This document shows positions 1 to 7,706 of a stretch of DNA of 64,000 nt, piece after piece. The DNA is from an uncultured Frankiales bacterium. GTDB lineage: Bacteria > Actinomycetota > Actinomycetes > Mycobacteriales > SCTD01. The stretch is taken from assembly GCA_946479905.1 (NCBI GenBank), contig CAMLIA010000001.1, positions 14,296 through 78,295 on the forward strand, in the 5' to 3' direction. The notes below the pieces were generated by a model, which saw nothing but the letters and a program-made list of their open reading frames with translations, had not been told where the DNA came from and did not search any database. A program made the translations under genes and the position numbers. Positions within the stretch are counted from its first letter, which is position 1. Every line of letters begins with the position of its first letter.

Positions 1-1154
1 GCGGTGCAGATCGCCATGACCGGTACGCCCTCGAGCCGCCGGATGACGTCCTTGACGAGCGCCGTCATCGCGGGGTCGGCGAGGTGCACGTTCTCCGTGA
101 CGACGATGAGCGGCTTCTTGTTCGCCACCTTCTCGAGCAGCCGGGTGATGGCCGCGGTGAGGTCGGCCCGGGTGACCTGCCCGCCGTCACCGCCGACCAG
201 CGACGCCAGCACGGGCAGCCCACCGGCGAACTCCTCGTCGGACTTGTCGAGCAGCAGGTGTCGGCTGCTCCCGGGCGGGAGGCCCATGTACTGCTCGGCC
301 GCCACGATCAGCGGCCCCCAGGCGGAGCCCGCGCCGTAGGTCGTACACGTCGTCGTGAGGACCGTCGCCTCGCCGGCCCGCATCCCGACGACCTCCTCGA
401 CGAGCCGGGACTTGCCGGTGCCCGGCTCACCGATCACGGTCACGAACTGCACGACGCGGCCGGTCAGCGTGCGGTCGATCGCGGCGAGCAGCATCCGCTT
501 CTCCGCGTCGCGCCCGACGAAGGGCCCGCGCGGCCCGCGGTCGCCGGGATCCTCGAGACCGAGGAGGGGTACGACGGACAGCTCGCCCGAGCGGCCCTTC
601 AGCGCGACGTCCCGCTCGGGACCGACCTGGGCCTGCTGCCCCAGCATCGCCAGCGTCGCGGGGCCGAGCAGGATCTCGCCGGGGGCGGCCTGCTGCTGCA
701 GGCGGGCCGCCACGACGACCGGGTCGCCGACGGCCAGCTCCTCCCCGCCGTCGGACGTGCCGGCGAGGACCTCCCCGGTGTTGATGCCGATCGAGAGCTG
801 GGGCGAGCCGGGGAGCGTGGCGGCCTGCAGGGCGAGAGCGGCGTCGGCCGCCCGGCGGGCGTCGTCGTCGCGCGCAGTCGGGACGCCGAAGACGGCCATG
901 ATCGCGTCCCCGGCGCTGCGCTCGACCGTCCCGCCGTGCGCGGCGATGACGTCCCGGACGGCGTCGTAGTAGGCGTGCGCCAGCCGCACCCGCGACTCGA
1001 GGTCGTGCCCGCCGGTCAGCTCAGCGGCGTGCGCGAAGAGCACGGTGACGGTCTTGCGCACGCCCGCTCGGGCGCTGCCCAGGGGCGCTCCGCAGGCCCC
1101 GCAGAAGCGGGCACCCGCTCTGCTGCGCCCCCCGCAGCGATAGCAGCCGATCAT
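1..1154 (-). CDS. Cyclase-like domain protein with AAA ATPase domain (partial, runs off the left edge)
   Basis: The reading frame starts at the ATG at 1154 and is open to the window edge (about 384 codons seen). It begins with a zinc-ribbon-like segment with two Cys-x-x-Cys pairs (about residues 4-21). A class III nucleotide cyclase homology domain follows, then an AAA/AfsR-type ATPase with Walker A GEPGTGKS. This layout is typical of large actinobacterial cyclase/ATPase/TPR signalling proteins. The cyclase site looks degenerate. The first metal-binding Asp of the usual LFAD motif is His (LFAHAAELTG), and the usual GDAVNVAARL reads GDPVVVAARL, losing the transition-state Asn. The second metal site (SAGDAIMAVFG) is kept. 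It is probably a nucleotide-sensing or scaffold protein rather than an active cyclase (inference). It is divergent from the Crp-type regulator. Confidence 0.85.
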   Translation of the reverse strand, partial: MIGCYRCGGRSRAGARFCGACGAPLGSARAGVRKTVTVLFAHAAELTGGHDLESRVRLAHAYYDAVRDVIAAHGGTVERSAGDAIMAVFGVPTARDDDARRAADAALALQAATLPGSPQLSIGINTGEVLAGTSDGGEELAVGDPVVVAARLQQQAAPGEILLGPATLAMLGQQAQVGPERDVALKGRSGELSVVPLLGLEDPGDRGPRGPFVGRDAEKRMLLAAIDRTLTGRVVQFVTVIGEPGTGKSRLVEEVVGMRAGEATVLTTTCTTYGAGSAWGPLIVAAEQYMGLPPGSSRHLLLDKSDEEFAGGLPVLASLVGGDGGQVTRADLTAAITRLLEKVANKKPLIVVTENVHLADPAMTALVKDVIRRLEGVPVMAICT

Positions 1155-1169
1155 GCACTCCCCAACGTG

Positions 1170-1185
1170 CTTGCAGACCTGCAAG
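1170..1185. promoter_or_regulatory. 16-bp palindrome in the divergent cyclase/Crp promoter region
   Basis: CTTGCAGACCTGCAAG is a perfect inverted repeat with 7-bp arms and a 2-bp centre. It lies in the 86-bp gap between the divergent starts at 1154 and 1241. Position and symmetry suggest a dimeric regulator site. It does not resemble the TGTGA-N6-TCACA Crp consensus, so the adjacent Crp-type protein is only one candidate binder. Confidence 0.45.
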
Positions 1186-1240
1186 GGTACGGCGGTCTAG
1201 GGTGTTTTCACCAGGGATCCGGCATTTGGGGGGCCAGCGG

Positions 1241-1975
1241 ATGAGTCGCGCACCGGCGCAGGGGCAGGTGCTCGCCGCTCTGTCGCAGGTGGAGCTGTTC
1301 AGCGGGCTGCCGGAGACCGTGCTCCAGCAGATCGCCACGGTGGCCCGGCCTCGGGAGTTCGACAAGGGCGAGCTGCTGTTCGTCGAGGGGGAGGCCGGCG
1401 ACACGCTGCTGCTGCTCATCAGCGGCTCGGTGACGGTCTTCCGCACGTCCCCCGACGGCGAGCGCGCGGCCCTGAACGTGCTCGAGCCGCCGGACGTGCT
1501 CGGCGAGATCGCGCTGCTCGACGGGGCCGCGCGGTCGGCCTCGGTCGAGGCGACCGAGCCCACGACGGTGCTGTCGTTGTCGCGCCAGGAGTTCTTCGCC
1601 CTGCTGCGGGCGCAGCCGGCCGTGCTGGAGCCGTTGATGCGTCAGCTCGGGACGATGGTGCGGCGGCTCACCGAGCAGGCGGCTGACCACGTGTTCCTCG
1701 ACCTCGCCGGCCGGGTGGCGAAGGCCCTGCTGCGGCTGGCGGGCCCCGGGTCGCCCCCGGTCGTGTCGATCACGCAGTCGCGGCTCGCCGAGATGAGCGG
1801 CGGCACCCGGCAGAGCGTCAACCAGGTCCTCGGCGGCTTCGCGCAGCGCGGCCTCGTCCACCTCGAGGGCCGGCGCGTGCTGCTCACCGACGTGCCCGGG
1901 CTGCGCCGGCGGGCGCACCTGCCTGCCGAGCCCGTCCGGTCCGCCGCCCCGCTCCGCCGCCCCGTCAGCCGATGA
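1241..1975 (+). CDS. Crp/Fnr-family transcriptional regulator
   Basis: This 244-aa cytoplasmic regulator has an N-terminal cyclic-nucleotide-binding beta-barrel (about residues 10-125), a dimerisation helix and a C-terminal winged helix-turn-helix (about 155-225). The phosphate-binding cassette GEIALLDGAARSAS keeps the Glu and Arg-Ser that contact cAMP in Crp-type proteins. No Fnr-type Cys cluster is seen. The recognition helix lies around GGTRQSVNQVLGGF. The ATG at 1241 is preferred over the in-frame GTG at 1202 because a G-rich ribosome site lies just upstream. It is divergent from a cyclase-like protein and overlaps the diguanylate cyclase gene tail to tail by 11 bp, so nucleotide signalling is the local theme. 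Confidence 0.9.
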   Translation: MSRAPAQGQVLAALSQVELFSGLPETVLQQIATVARPREFDKGELLFVEGEAGDTLLLLISGSVTVFRTSPDGERAALNVLEPPDVLGEIALLDGAARSASVEATEPTTVLSLSRQEFFALLRAQPAVLEPLMRQLGTMVRRLTEQAADHVFLDLAGRVAKALLRLAGPGSPPVVSITQSRLAEMSGGTRQSVNQVLGGFAQRGLVHLEGRRVLLTDVPGLRRRAHLPAEPVRSAAPLRRPVSR

Positions 1976-3164
1976 CGGGGACGGGGGTGCGCTGGGTCGG
2001 GACGTCGAGCGAGGGCCGGTAGGTGCGGACGGCGTTGCGGCCCTGCTGCTTGGCGGCGTAGAGGGCGACGTCGGCGCAGGCCAGCGCCTCGCGCAGCCGG
2101 GCCGGCTCGACCGGCCCGCTCGCGTAGACACCCACGCTGACGGTCAGGGCCAGCCCGTCGAAGCAGGTCGCCTCCAGCGTGGCGCGCAGCCGTTCGCCGA
2201 CCGCGCGGGCCTCCGCCGCGTCGGCGTCGGGCAGCAGCACGATGAACTCCTCACCACCGAACCGGCCGAGGACGTCCTGGGGGCGCAGGCAGCTGCGGAG
2301 CAGCTCACCGGTCCGCAGCAGCACGTCGTCACCGACGAGGTGCCCGTGCTCGTCGTTCACCCGCTTGAAGTGGTCGAGGTCCAGCAGCAGCACGCTGAAC
2401 GGCCCGCCCCGGGCCAGCACCGCCTGGGCCCGCTGCTCCCACGCGTGCAGCAGGAGCAGGCCGGTCTTGGCGTCGGTCTCGGCGGCCTGCCGCAGCGTCT
2501 GGTGCAGCAGCCCGCGCTGCAGCACGGCGTAGGACGGGAGCAGTACGGCGACCAGCACCGGGCTCGCGGACCACACGAGGGCGATCACGGTGGCCTGGCA
2601 CAGCACGAACGCCTCGTTGAGGTAGAAGGAGGCCTGCAGCAGCTGGGTCCGCAGCCACTTCTCGTCCTCGGGGTCGCCCGCCACCGTGCAGACCGCGAAG
2701 CCGGCCGTCTCCACGGCGAGGAAGAGCACCCCGGCGAGCAGCAGCTGGAGCAGCGCGGCGGCGTCCGGGGCGTGCAGGGCAGGCGCGAGCGGCTGCGCAG
2801 CAGCGGCGGCGAGGCTGAGCAGGGCCGCGGAGCCGACCCACTTGTGCAGCGGCACCTTCATGCCGCGCCAGCGGACGTAGGCGTAGGTCGGGGCGGTGAT
2901 GAGGACGGCCAGCGACGACCCGCACAGCAGCGCGGCGGCGAACGGCCAGGCCGACAGGCCCTTGTGCGCGCGCTGGCTGAGCACCCGGCCGCCCTCGGCG
3001 TGCCGGCCGAGCTCGGCCTCGAAGACGGCGAGCCCCAGCAGCCCGGCGAGCACCAGCGCGTCGTGCCCGCTGAGCCAGGGCGCCCTCAGGCCCGCGGCGA
3101 CCGCGCCCAGGACGAGGCAGCTGATCCACACCTGCAGAGCCCTGGTGGCCTGCGCGAAGCGCAC
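1965..3164 (-). CDS. Membrane-bound diguanylate cyclase (GGDEF)
   Basis: This 399-aa protein has several hydrophobic segments in the first 220 residues (a membrane sensor module of unassigned type) followed by a C-terminal GGDEF domain (about 235-390). The active-site loop is GGEEF (about residue 302), a functional variant. The inhibitory I-site RPQD lies exactly five residues upstream, so it should make c-di-GMP and be product-inhibited. The GTG at 3164 is chosen because AGGGGGATGCG precedes it. A longer start at 3239 is possible but lacks a clear ribosome site. The ligand cannot be inferred. The 3' end overlaps the convergent Crp-type gene by 11 bp. Confidence 0.88.
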   Translation of the reverse strand: MRFAQATRALQVWISCLVLGAVAAGLRAPWLSGHDALVLAGLLGLAVFEAELGRHAEGGRVLSQRAHKGLSAWPFAAALLCGSSLAVLITAPTYAYVRWRGMKVPLHKWVGSAALLSLAAAAAQPLAPALHAPDAAALLQLLLAGVLFLAVETAGFAVCTVAGDPEDEKWLRTQLLQASFYLNEAFVLCQATVIALVWSASPVLVAVLLPSYAVLQRGLLHQTLRQAAETDAKTGLLLLHAWEQRAQAVLARGGPFSVLLLDLDHFKRVNDEHGHLVGDDVLLRTGELLRSCLRPQDVLGRFGGEEFIVLLPDADAAEARAVGERLRATLEATCFDGLALTVSVGVYASGPVEPARLREALACADVALYAAKQQGRNAVRTYRPSLDVPTQRTPVPVIG

Positions 3165-3252
3165 CGCATCCCCCTTCTGCCGCACCACCGTGAAGCATCG
3201 TCCTTCACGCAGCGCGAGGACATGGCCACATCGGGTCATCTCGGCACGGGGA

Positions 3253-4359
3253 TCAGCCGAGCGGCAGGTGCTCCCGGCTCTTCGTCATGCTGACCAGCAC
3301 GTCAGGGATCGGGTCGACGCCGATGCCCGGGCCGGTCGGGACGCTGAGGTGCCCGTCCTCGAGCACGAACGGGGCGGTCACGTCCTGCGCGTAGTAGCGG
3401 TCCGACGCGCTGGTGTCGCCCGGGAGGGTGAACCCGGGCAGGGCGGCCAGCGCCGCGTTGGCGGCCCGGCCGATGCCGGTCTCGAGCATGCCGCCGCACC
3501 AGACCGGGATGCCGTTCGCGACGGCGACGTCGTGGATGCGCCGCGACTCGAGGTAGCCCCCGACCCGGCCGGGCTTGACGTTGATCACCGAGCAGGCCTT
3601 CAGGGCGATCGCGTCAGCCGCGGAGCGGGCGCTCACGATCGACTCGTCGAGGCAGATGGGTGTGCTGATCAGGGTGGCGAGGACCGCGTGCCCGCGGACG
3701 TCCTCCTCGTCCAGCGGCTGCTCGTGGAAGAGCAGGTCGAACGCGTCGAGCCGCTTCAGCAGCGCGGCGTCGCCCAGGGTGTAGGCGGTGTTGGCGTCGG
3801 TCTGCAGCAGGATGTCGCCGAACCGCTCGCGCACCGCCTTGACCGGCTCGTAGTCCCAGCCGGGCTGGATCTTGAGCTTGATGCGCAGGTAGCCCTGGTC
3901 GAGGTACCCGGCCACGGCGTCGAGCAGCTCCGGCACCGAGTCCATGATCCCGACGGAGACGCCCGCGGGGACGCGGTCCTTCGTGCTTCCGAGGTACGAC
4001 GAGAGCGGCGTTCCCGACGCGCGCAGCTCGGCGTCGAGCACGGCCGTCTCGAGCGCTGCCTTCGCCATCCGGTGGCCCTTCACCGGGTGCAGGACGTGGC
4101 CGACCCGCGCGGCGGTGAGACCCTCCGCGGCGGCGAGGCGCGGCACGAGGTGGTGGCGCATGACGTGCGCGGCCGCCTCGACGTACTCGCTGCTGTAGAG
4201 CGGGTCCTCCATCGCGACGCACTCCGCCCACCCCTCGGCGTCGGGCGTGGTGACGTGCACCAGCAGCACGTCGCGGTGGGTCTGCGTGCTGAAGCTGGTC
4301 CGGAAGGGCGACACCAGGGGGATGCCGATCCGGATCAGCTCGACGCTCGTGAGCTTCAT
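3253..4359 (-). CDS. Enolase-superfamily N-acylamino-acid racemase / o-succinylbenzoate synthase-like
   Basis: This 368-aa enolase-superfamily enzyme of the muconate-lactonising subgroup carries every catalytic element: the KLK pair K161/K163, metal ligands D188, E213 and D238, and the second base K262 (NVKPGR). Length and spacing match the N-succinyl/N-acylamino-acid racemase branch (NSAR/OSBS) closely. No other menaquinone genes are nearby. The start overlaps the stop of the upstream acetyltransferase by 4 bp (ATGA), implying translational coupling. In characterised NSAR pathways an acetyltransferase-family enzyme N-succinylates D-amino acids, NSAR racemises them and an M20 hydrolase releases the L-amino acid. 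All three families are present here, so racemase is favoured over menaquinone synthesis. Confidence 0.87.
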   Translation of the reverse strand: MKLTSVELIRIGIPLVSPFRTSFSTQTHRDVLLVHVTTPDAEGWAECVAMEDPLYSSEYVEAAAHVMRHHLVPRLAAAEGLTAARVGHVLHPVKGHRMAKAALETAVLDAELRASGTPLSSYLGSTKDRVPAGVSVGIMDSVPELLDAVAGYLDQGYLRIKLKIQPGWDYEPVKAVRERFGDILLQTDANTAYTLGDAALLKRLDAFDLLFHEQPLDEEDVRGHAVLATLISTPICLDESIVSARSAADAIALKACSVINVKPGRVGGYLESRRIHDVAVANGIPVWCGGMLETGIGRAANAALAALPGFTLPGDTSASDRYYAQDVTAPFVLEDGHLSVPTGPGIGVDPIPDVLVSMTKSREHLPLG

Positions 4360-5117
4360 GACAGCACCAGGGCTCCTTCAGCGTTGAGTCCGGTGATGAC
4401 CGCACCGTCGGCGAGAGCAGGGAGGAGGGCTTCGCGGACCGACACCCGCCAGGCGCGGGCCGTGGCGGGCTCCTTCAGCCGCAGCGTCTCGATGTCGTCG
4501 GGCAGCGGGATGGTGTGCGGGCCGCTGACCCAGGGCAGCCGCCGCTCGGCAGCCGCGACCGCACGGGGCCCGGCGAGGTTCCAGGAGAACTCGAGCCGGT
4601 CGCTCTCGTCGCCCTGGTTCACGCCGTCGGGCATGTTGCCGTAGTGGTCGGGGAGGTACGCGTGCACGTCCGCACCCAGCGCGTGCAGGTTGAAGGCCAC
4701 GTTGCGGCGCACCAGCGGGTCGCAGGTCCAGGTGATGACCGGCAGGTCGTGCGCGAGGGCCCACCAGCGCTGGTGCTGCTTGAGGGCGAGGCCGAGGCCG
4801 CGGCGCTGGCCCTGCGGCACCACCCCGGTGATGTGGCTGTGCAGCGCGCGGTCGCTGGCGAGCAGGCCCATCGACGTGGCGAGCAGGGCGCCGCTGTCGT
4901 CGTACGCGCCGAAGGCGTAGCCGCCGGTGTGCTGGACGGTGCGGATCAGGTTCGCCGGCACCGGGAGGTCCGGGCTGCGCCAGACCTCGCGCAGCAGCTC
5001 GGCCGCGCGCTCGGTCTCCGCCGGTGTCCGCAGCTCCAGGACGGTGACGCCGGCCCGCGCGCAGGCCCGCTCCGCGATGCCCGCAGCAGCGTCGACGGAG
5101 GTGGTCGCCAAGGTCAT
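4356..5117 (-). CDS. GNAT-family N-acyltransferase, coupled to the racemase
   Basis: This 253-aa protein has a GNAT fold in the first 150 residues. The acyl-CoA pyrophosphate loop is recognisable as VVPQGQRRGLGLALKQ (Q/R-x-x-G-x-G/A type), preceded by the beta-4 segment SHITGVVP. The C-terminal 90 residues are a family-specific extension. The ATG at 5117 is preceded by GGGAGAG. Its stop overlaps the racemase start by 4 bp. In NSAR-based D-amino-acid pathways the partner is a succinyl-CoA:D-amino-acid N-succinyltransferase of the GNAT type, the most likely role here. Acyl donor and acceptor specificity cannot be read from the sequence. Confidence 0.82.
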   Translation of the reverse strand: MTLATTSVDAAAGIAERACARAGVTVLELRTPAETERAAELLREVWRSPDLPVPANLIRTVQHTGGYAFGAYDDSGALLATSMGLLASDRALHSHITGVVPQGQRRGLGLALKQHQRWWALAHDLPVITWTCDPLVRRNVAFNLHALGADVHAYLPDHYGNMPDGVNQGDESDRLEFSWNLAGPRAVAAAERRLPWVSGPHTIPLPDDIETLRLKEPATARAWRVSVREALLPALADGAVITGLNAEGALVLS

Positions 5118-5141
5118 GCCGTCACTCTCCCGTCCCGGGGT

Positions 5142-5198
5142 GCGGCGTTTCATCGTGTGCTGTGCAGAAGGAACCGCGGTTTCGTGGTGCAGGAGAAC
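5142..5198. promoter_or_regulatory. Imperfect tandem direct repeat in the divergent promoter region (candidate PucR site)
   Basis: The 118-bp gap between the acetyltransferase and the PucR-type regulator contains two similar blocks, 5142-5174 and 5176-5198. Each starts GCGG(CG)TTTC and ends GTGCAG(A/G)AG(G)AAC. A repeated element centred between divergent genes fits a regulator site. PucR is the obvious candidate because it sits next to the repeat. The assignment rests on position and repetition only. Confidence 0.35.
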
Positions 5199-5235
5199 GA
5201 TTCGATCCGGCTCCGGCTCCGGCAGACTGCCCGCT

Positions 5236-6657
5236 GTGCCCACCCTGCGAGCCGTCGTGGAGGTGCTGGGCCCTGCCCTGACCGCGACGGGCGACCTCGA
5301 CGTCGAGGTGAACGAGGTCGTCCTCGTCGGGCCGGGCGACCCGATCCCGGCCGCCCCGGGCGCGCTGCTGGTCCTGCAGGACCCGACCGTGGCCGGCCCG
5401 GTCCAGGCAGCCGCGGTGGTGCTGCGCGGTCCGGCACCTGAGCTCGGGGTGCCGGTGCTCGTCGCCCCCGACGACCTGCCCTGGAACCAGCTGCTGCACC
5501 TGCTGATGGCGGCGGTGTCGGCCCCCGGCGGGAGCGACCTGTTCGCCCTCGCGAACTCCATCGCCGCGATGGTGGGTGGGGCCGTGTCGATCGAGGACCC
5601 CTCGCGCCGGGTGCTGGCCTACTCCTCGCTGCCCGACCAGCCGATCGACGCCGCCCGCGAGAAGGGCATCCTCGGCCGGCAGGTCCCCCAGCTGTCCCGC
5701 AACGACCAGCTCTACCGGGAGGTGCAGCGCGCGGGCGGTGTCGTCCGGGTCCCCGCCGACGGCGAGGTGCTGCCGCGGCTGGCCGTCCCGGTCCGCGCGG
5801 GCGCGGAGCTGCTCGGGTCGATCTGGGTCATCGAGGCCACCCCCCTGCCCCCCGAGGCCGAGCAGGCGCTGCTCGACGCCGGCCGGCTGTCGGCCCTGCA
5901 CCTGCTGCGCGCCCGGTCCGGCGGCGACGTCGAGCGGCGCGCCCGGGGCGAGCTGCTGCGCGGCCTGCTCGACGGCCGCGCGGCGCCGTCCCTCGTCGCC
6001 ACGCGTCTCGGGCTGGACGCGGGCACCGCCGTGGCTGTGCTCGCCTTCTCGCTGCCGCCCGACACCGACGAGCTCGACGCCGAGGCGGTCGCCGACCTCG
6101 TGCAGCTGCAGTGCGCTGCGCTCCGCCCCCGGTCGTCGGTGCTGCTGCAGCTCGGCACGGTCTACGCCCTCGTCCCCGACCTGCCTCGGCCGGCCCTGCT
6201 GTCGCTGGCACGGACCGTCGTCGACCGGGCCCGGGTCCCTCTCGCCGGTGCGGTGGGGGCGACGGTCACCGGGCTGCAGGAGGTGAGCCGCTCGCGCGCC
6301 GACGCGGACGCGGTCCTCCGGCTCTGCGCTGCGGGCACGGTCGCGGCGCTGGAGGACGTCCTGCCCCAGGTGGTGCTGCTGCACCTGCAGTCGCACCTGG
6401 CCGGCCAGCAGCACCTGCGGCTGCCGGCGGTGGAGCGGATGATCGCCCACGACCTGGAGCAGCAGACGCCGTACGTCGAGTCGGTGCTCGCCTACCTGTC
6501 GGCCAACGCCGACGTGCCCGCCGCCGCCGAGAGCGTCTCGGTGCACCCCAACACGTTCCGCTACCGGCTGCGCCGGGTGCGGGAGCTCTTCGACCTCGAC
6601 CTGGAGGACCCCGACGTGCGACTCGTCGTCTGGCTGCAGCTGCGGACCCGCCGATGA
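5236..6657 (+). CDS. PucR-family transcriptional regulator
   Basis: This 473-aa regulator has an N-terminal PucR-type ligand module (about 1-100), a GAF-like middle (about 110-235), a GGDEF-related region (about 265-380) and a C-terminal HTH_30 domain. The latter contains the family hallmark SVHPNTFRYRLRRV near residues 435-450. PucR proteins control purine, amino-acid and other nitrogen-source genes. The GTG at 5236 fits the protein start, but no good ribosome site precedes it, so a leaderless message is possible. Its stop overlaps the M20 hydrolase start by 4 bp, making it first gene of the operon and probable local regulator of both arms. Confidence 0.9.
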   Translation: MPTLRAVVEVLGPALTATGDLDVEVNEVVLVGPGDPIPAAPGALLVLQDPTVAGPVQAAAVVLRGPAPELGVPVLVAPDDLPWNQLLHLLMAAVSAPGGSDLFALANSIAAMVGGAVSIEDPSRRVLAYSSLPDQPIDAAREKGILGRQVPQLSRNDQLYREVQRAGGVVRVPADGEVLPRLAVPVRAGAELLGSIWVIEATPLPPEAEQALLDAGRLSALHLLRARSGGDVERRARGELLRGLLDGRAAPSLVATRLGLDAGTAVAVLAFSLPPDTDELDAEAVADLVQLQCAALRPRSSVLLQLGTVYALVPDLPRPALLSLARTVVDRARVPLAGAVGATVTGLQEVSRSRADADAVLRLCAAGTVAALEDVLPQVVLLHLQSHLAGQQHLRLPAVERMIAHDLEQQTPYVESVLAYLSANADVPAAAESVSVHPNTFRYRLRRVRELFDLDLEDPDVRLVVWLQLRTRR

Positions 6658-7706
6658 CCACCCCCATGCTCAGCTGGCTCGAGGAGCTGGTGTCGTGCGA
6701 GTCGCCCTCGTCGTCACCCGAGGCGACGCTCGAGTGCGGGCGGGTGTTCGAGGCCCTGTCCCGTCCGGTGCTGGGCACCCCGGAGCGGATCGTCGTGGAC
6801 GGGCTGACGCACCTGCGGTGGACGTTCGGCACGCCGCGCGTGCTCGTGCTCGGTCACCTCGACACCGTCTGGCCGATCGGCACCCTGGCGCGCTGGCCGT
6901 TCCGGGTCGACGGCGACGTCGCCACCGGGCCCGGCGTCTTCGACATGAAGGCCGGCGTCGTGCAGGCCTTGCACGGGCTGTCGATGCTGTCGTCCCTCGA
7001 CGGGGTCTGCCTGCTGCTCAACGTCGACGAGGAGGTCGGCTCGCCCACGTCCCGCGAGCTCATCCTCGACTCGGTACGAGGTTGCCGGGCCGCGCTCGTC
7101 TGCGAACCCGCCTCCGGGCTGGCCCTGAAGACGGCCCGCAAGGGCATCGGCCTCTACGAGCTGACCGTCACCGGACGCGCCTCGCACGCCGGGCTCGAGC
7201 CGGAGAAGGGCGTCAACGCCGCCGTCGGGCTGGCACATGCCGTGCTCGCGCTGACCAACCTGGGCGACGCCGCCGCGGGCACCACGGTCACCCCGACCGT
7301 GATCGCCGGTGGGACCACGACGAACACGGTGCCCGCGTCGGCGACGGTCGCTGTCGACGTACGCGCTGTCGTCCCTGACGAGCTCACGCGCGTGGATGCC
7401 GCCATCCGCGACCTGACGGTCCCGGTCGGTGCCATCGCCGTGTCGGGCGGGATCAACCGACCGCCGCTGGACCCGTCGTCGTCAGAGACGCTGTTCGCCC
7501 TCGCCCAGTCGCTTTCCCCTGACGTGCAAGGGGTTGCGGTCGGTGGCGGGTCGGACGGGAACTTCACCGCAGGCGCGGGCGTACCGACCCTCGACGGTCT
7601 CGGCGCCGTCGGCAACGGCGCCCACGCCGAGGGCGAGCACGTCCTCGTCTCGCACATGGAACCGCGGGCCAAGCTGCTCGCCGCACTGCTGGAGGAGCTG
7701 CTGTGA
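6654..7706 (+). CDS. M20-family metallopeptidase (glutamate carboxypeptidase / N-acyl-amino-acid hydrolase type)
   Basis: This 350-aa cytoplasmic dizinc hydrolase has the M20 motifs in order: GHLDTVWP with H68 and D70, bridging Asp at VFDMKAG (D97), DEEVGS with catalytic Glu126 and ligand Glu127, the lid-domain segment RASHAG, and a C-terminal His (HAEGE). Overall it resembles glutamate carboxypeptidase/CPG2-like hydrolases that cleave N-acyl or N-succinyl amino acids. It overlaps PucR upstream and the deacylase downstream by 4 bp each. In context it is the candidate that releases free L-amino acid after racemisation of the N-acyl derivative. Confidence 0.9.
   Translation: MTTPMLSWLEELVSCESPSSSPEATLECGRVFEALSRPVLGTPERIVVDGLTHLRWTFGTPRVLVLGHLDTVWPIGTLARWPFRVDGDVATGPGVFDMKAGVVQALHGLSMLSSLDGVCLLLNVDEEVGSPTSRELILDSVRGCRAALVCEPASGLALKTARKGIGLYELTVTGRASHAGLEPEKGVNAAVGLAHAVLALTNLGDAAAGTTVTPTVIAGGTTTNTVPASATVAVDVRAVVPDELTRVDAAIRDLTVPVGAIAVSGGINRPPLDPSSSETLFALAQSLSPDVQGVAVGGGSDGNFTAGAGVPTLDGLGAVGNGAHAEGEHVLVSHMEPRAKLLAALLEELL

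Noticed and set aside
3253..4359. Menaquinone-pathway o-succinylbenzoate synthase
   Set aside because: No other men genes are nearby, while a coupled GNAT, an M20 hydrolase and D-specific hydrolases fit an N-acylamino-acid racemase. OSBS activity as a side reaction remains possible.
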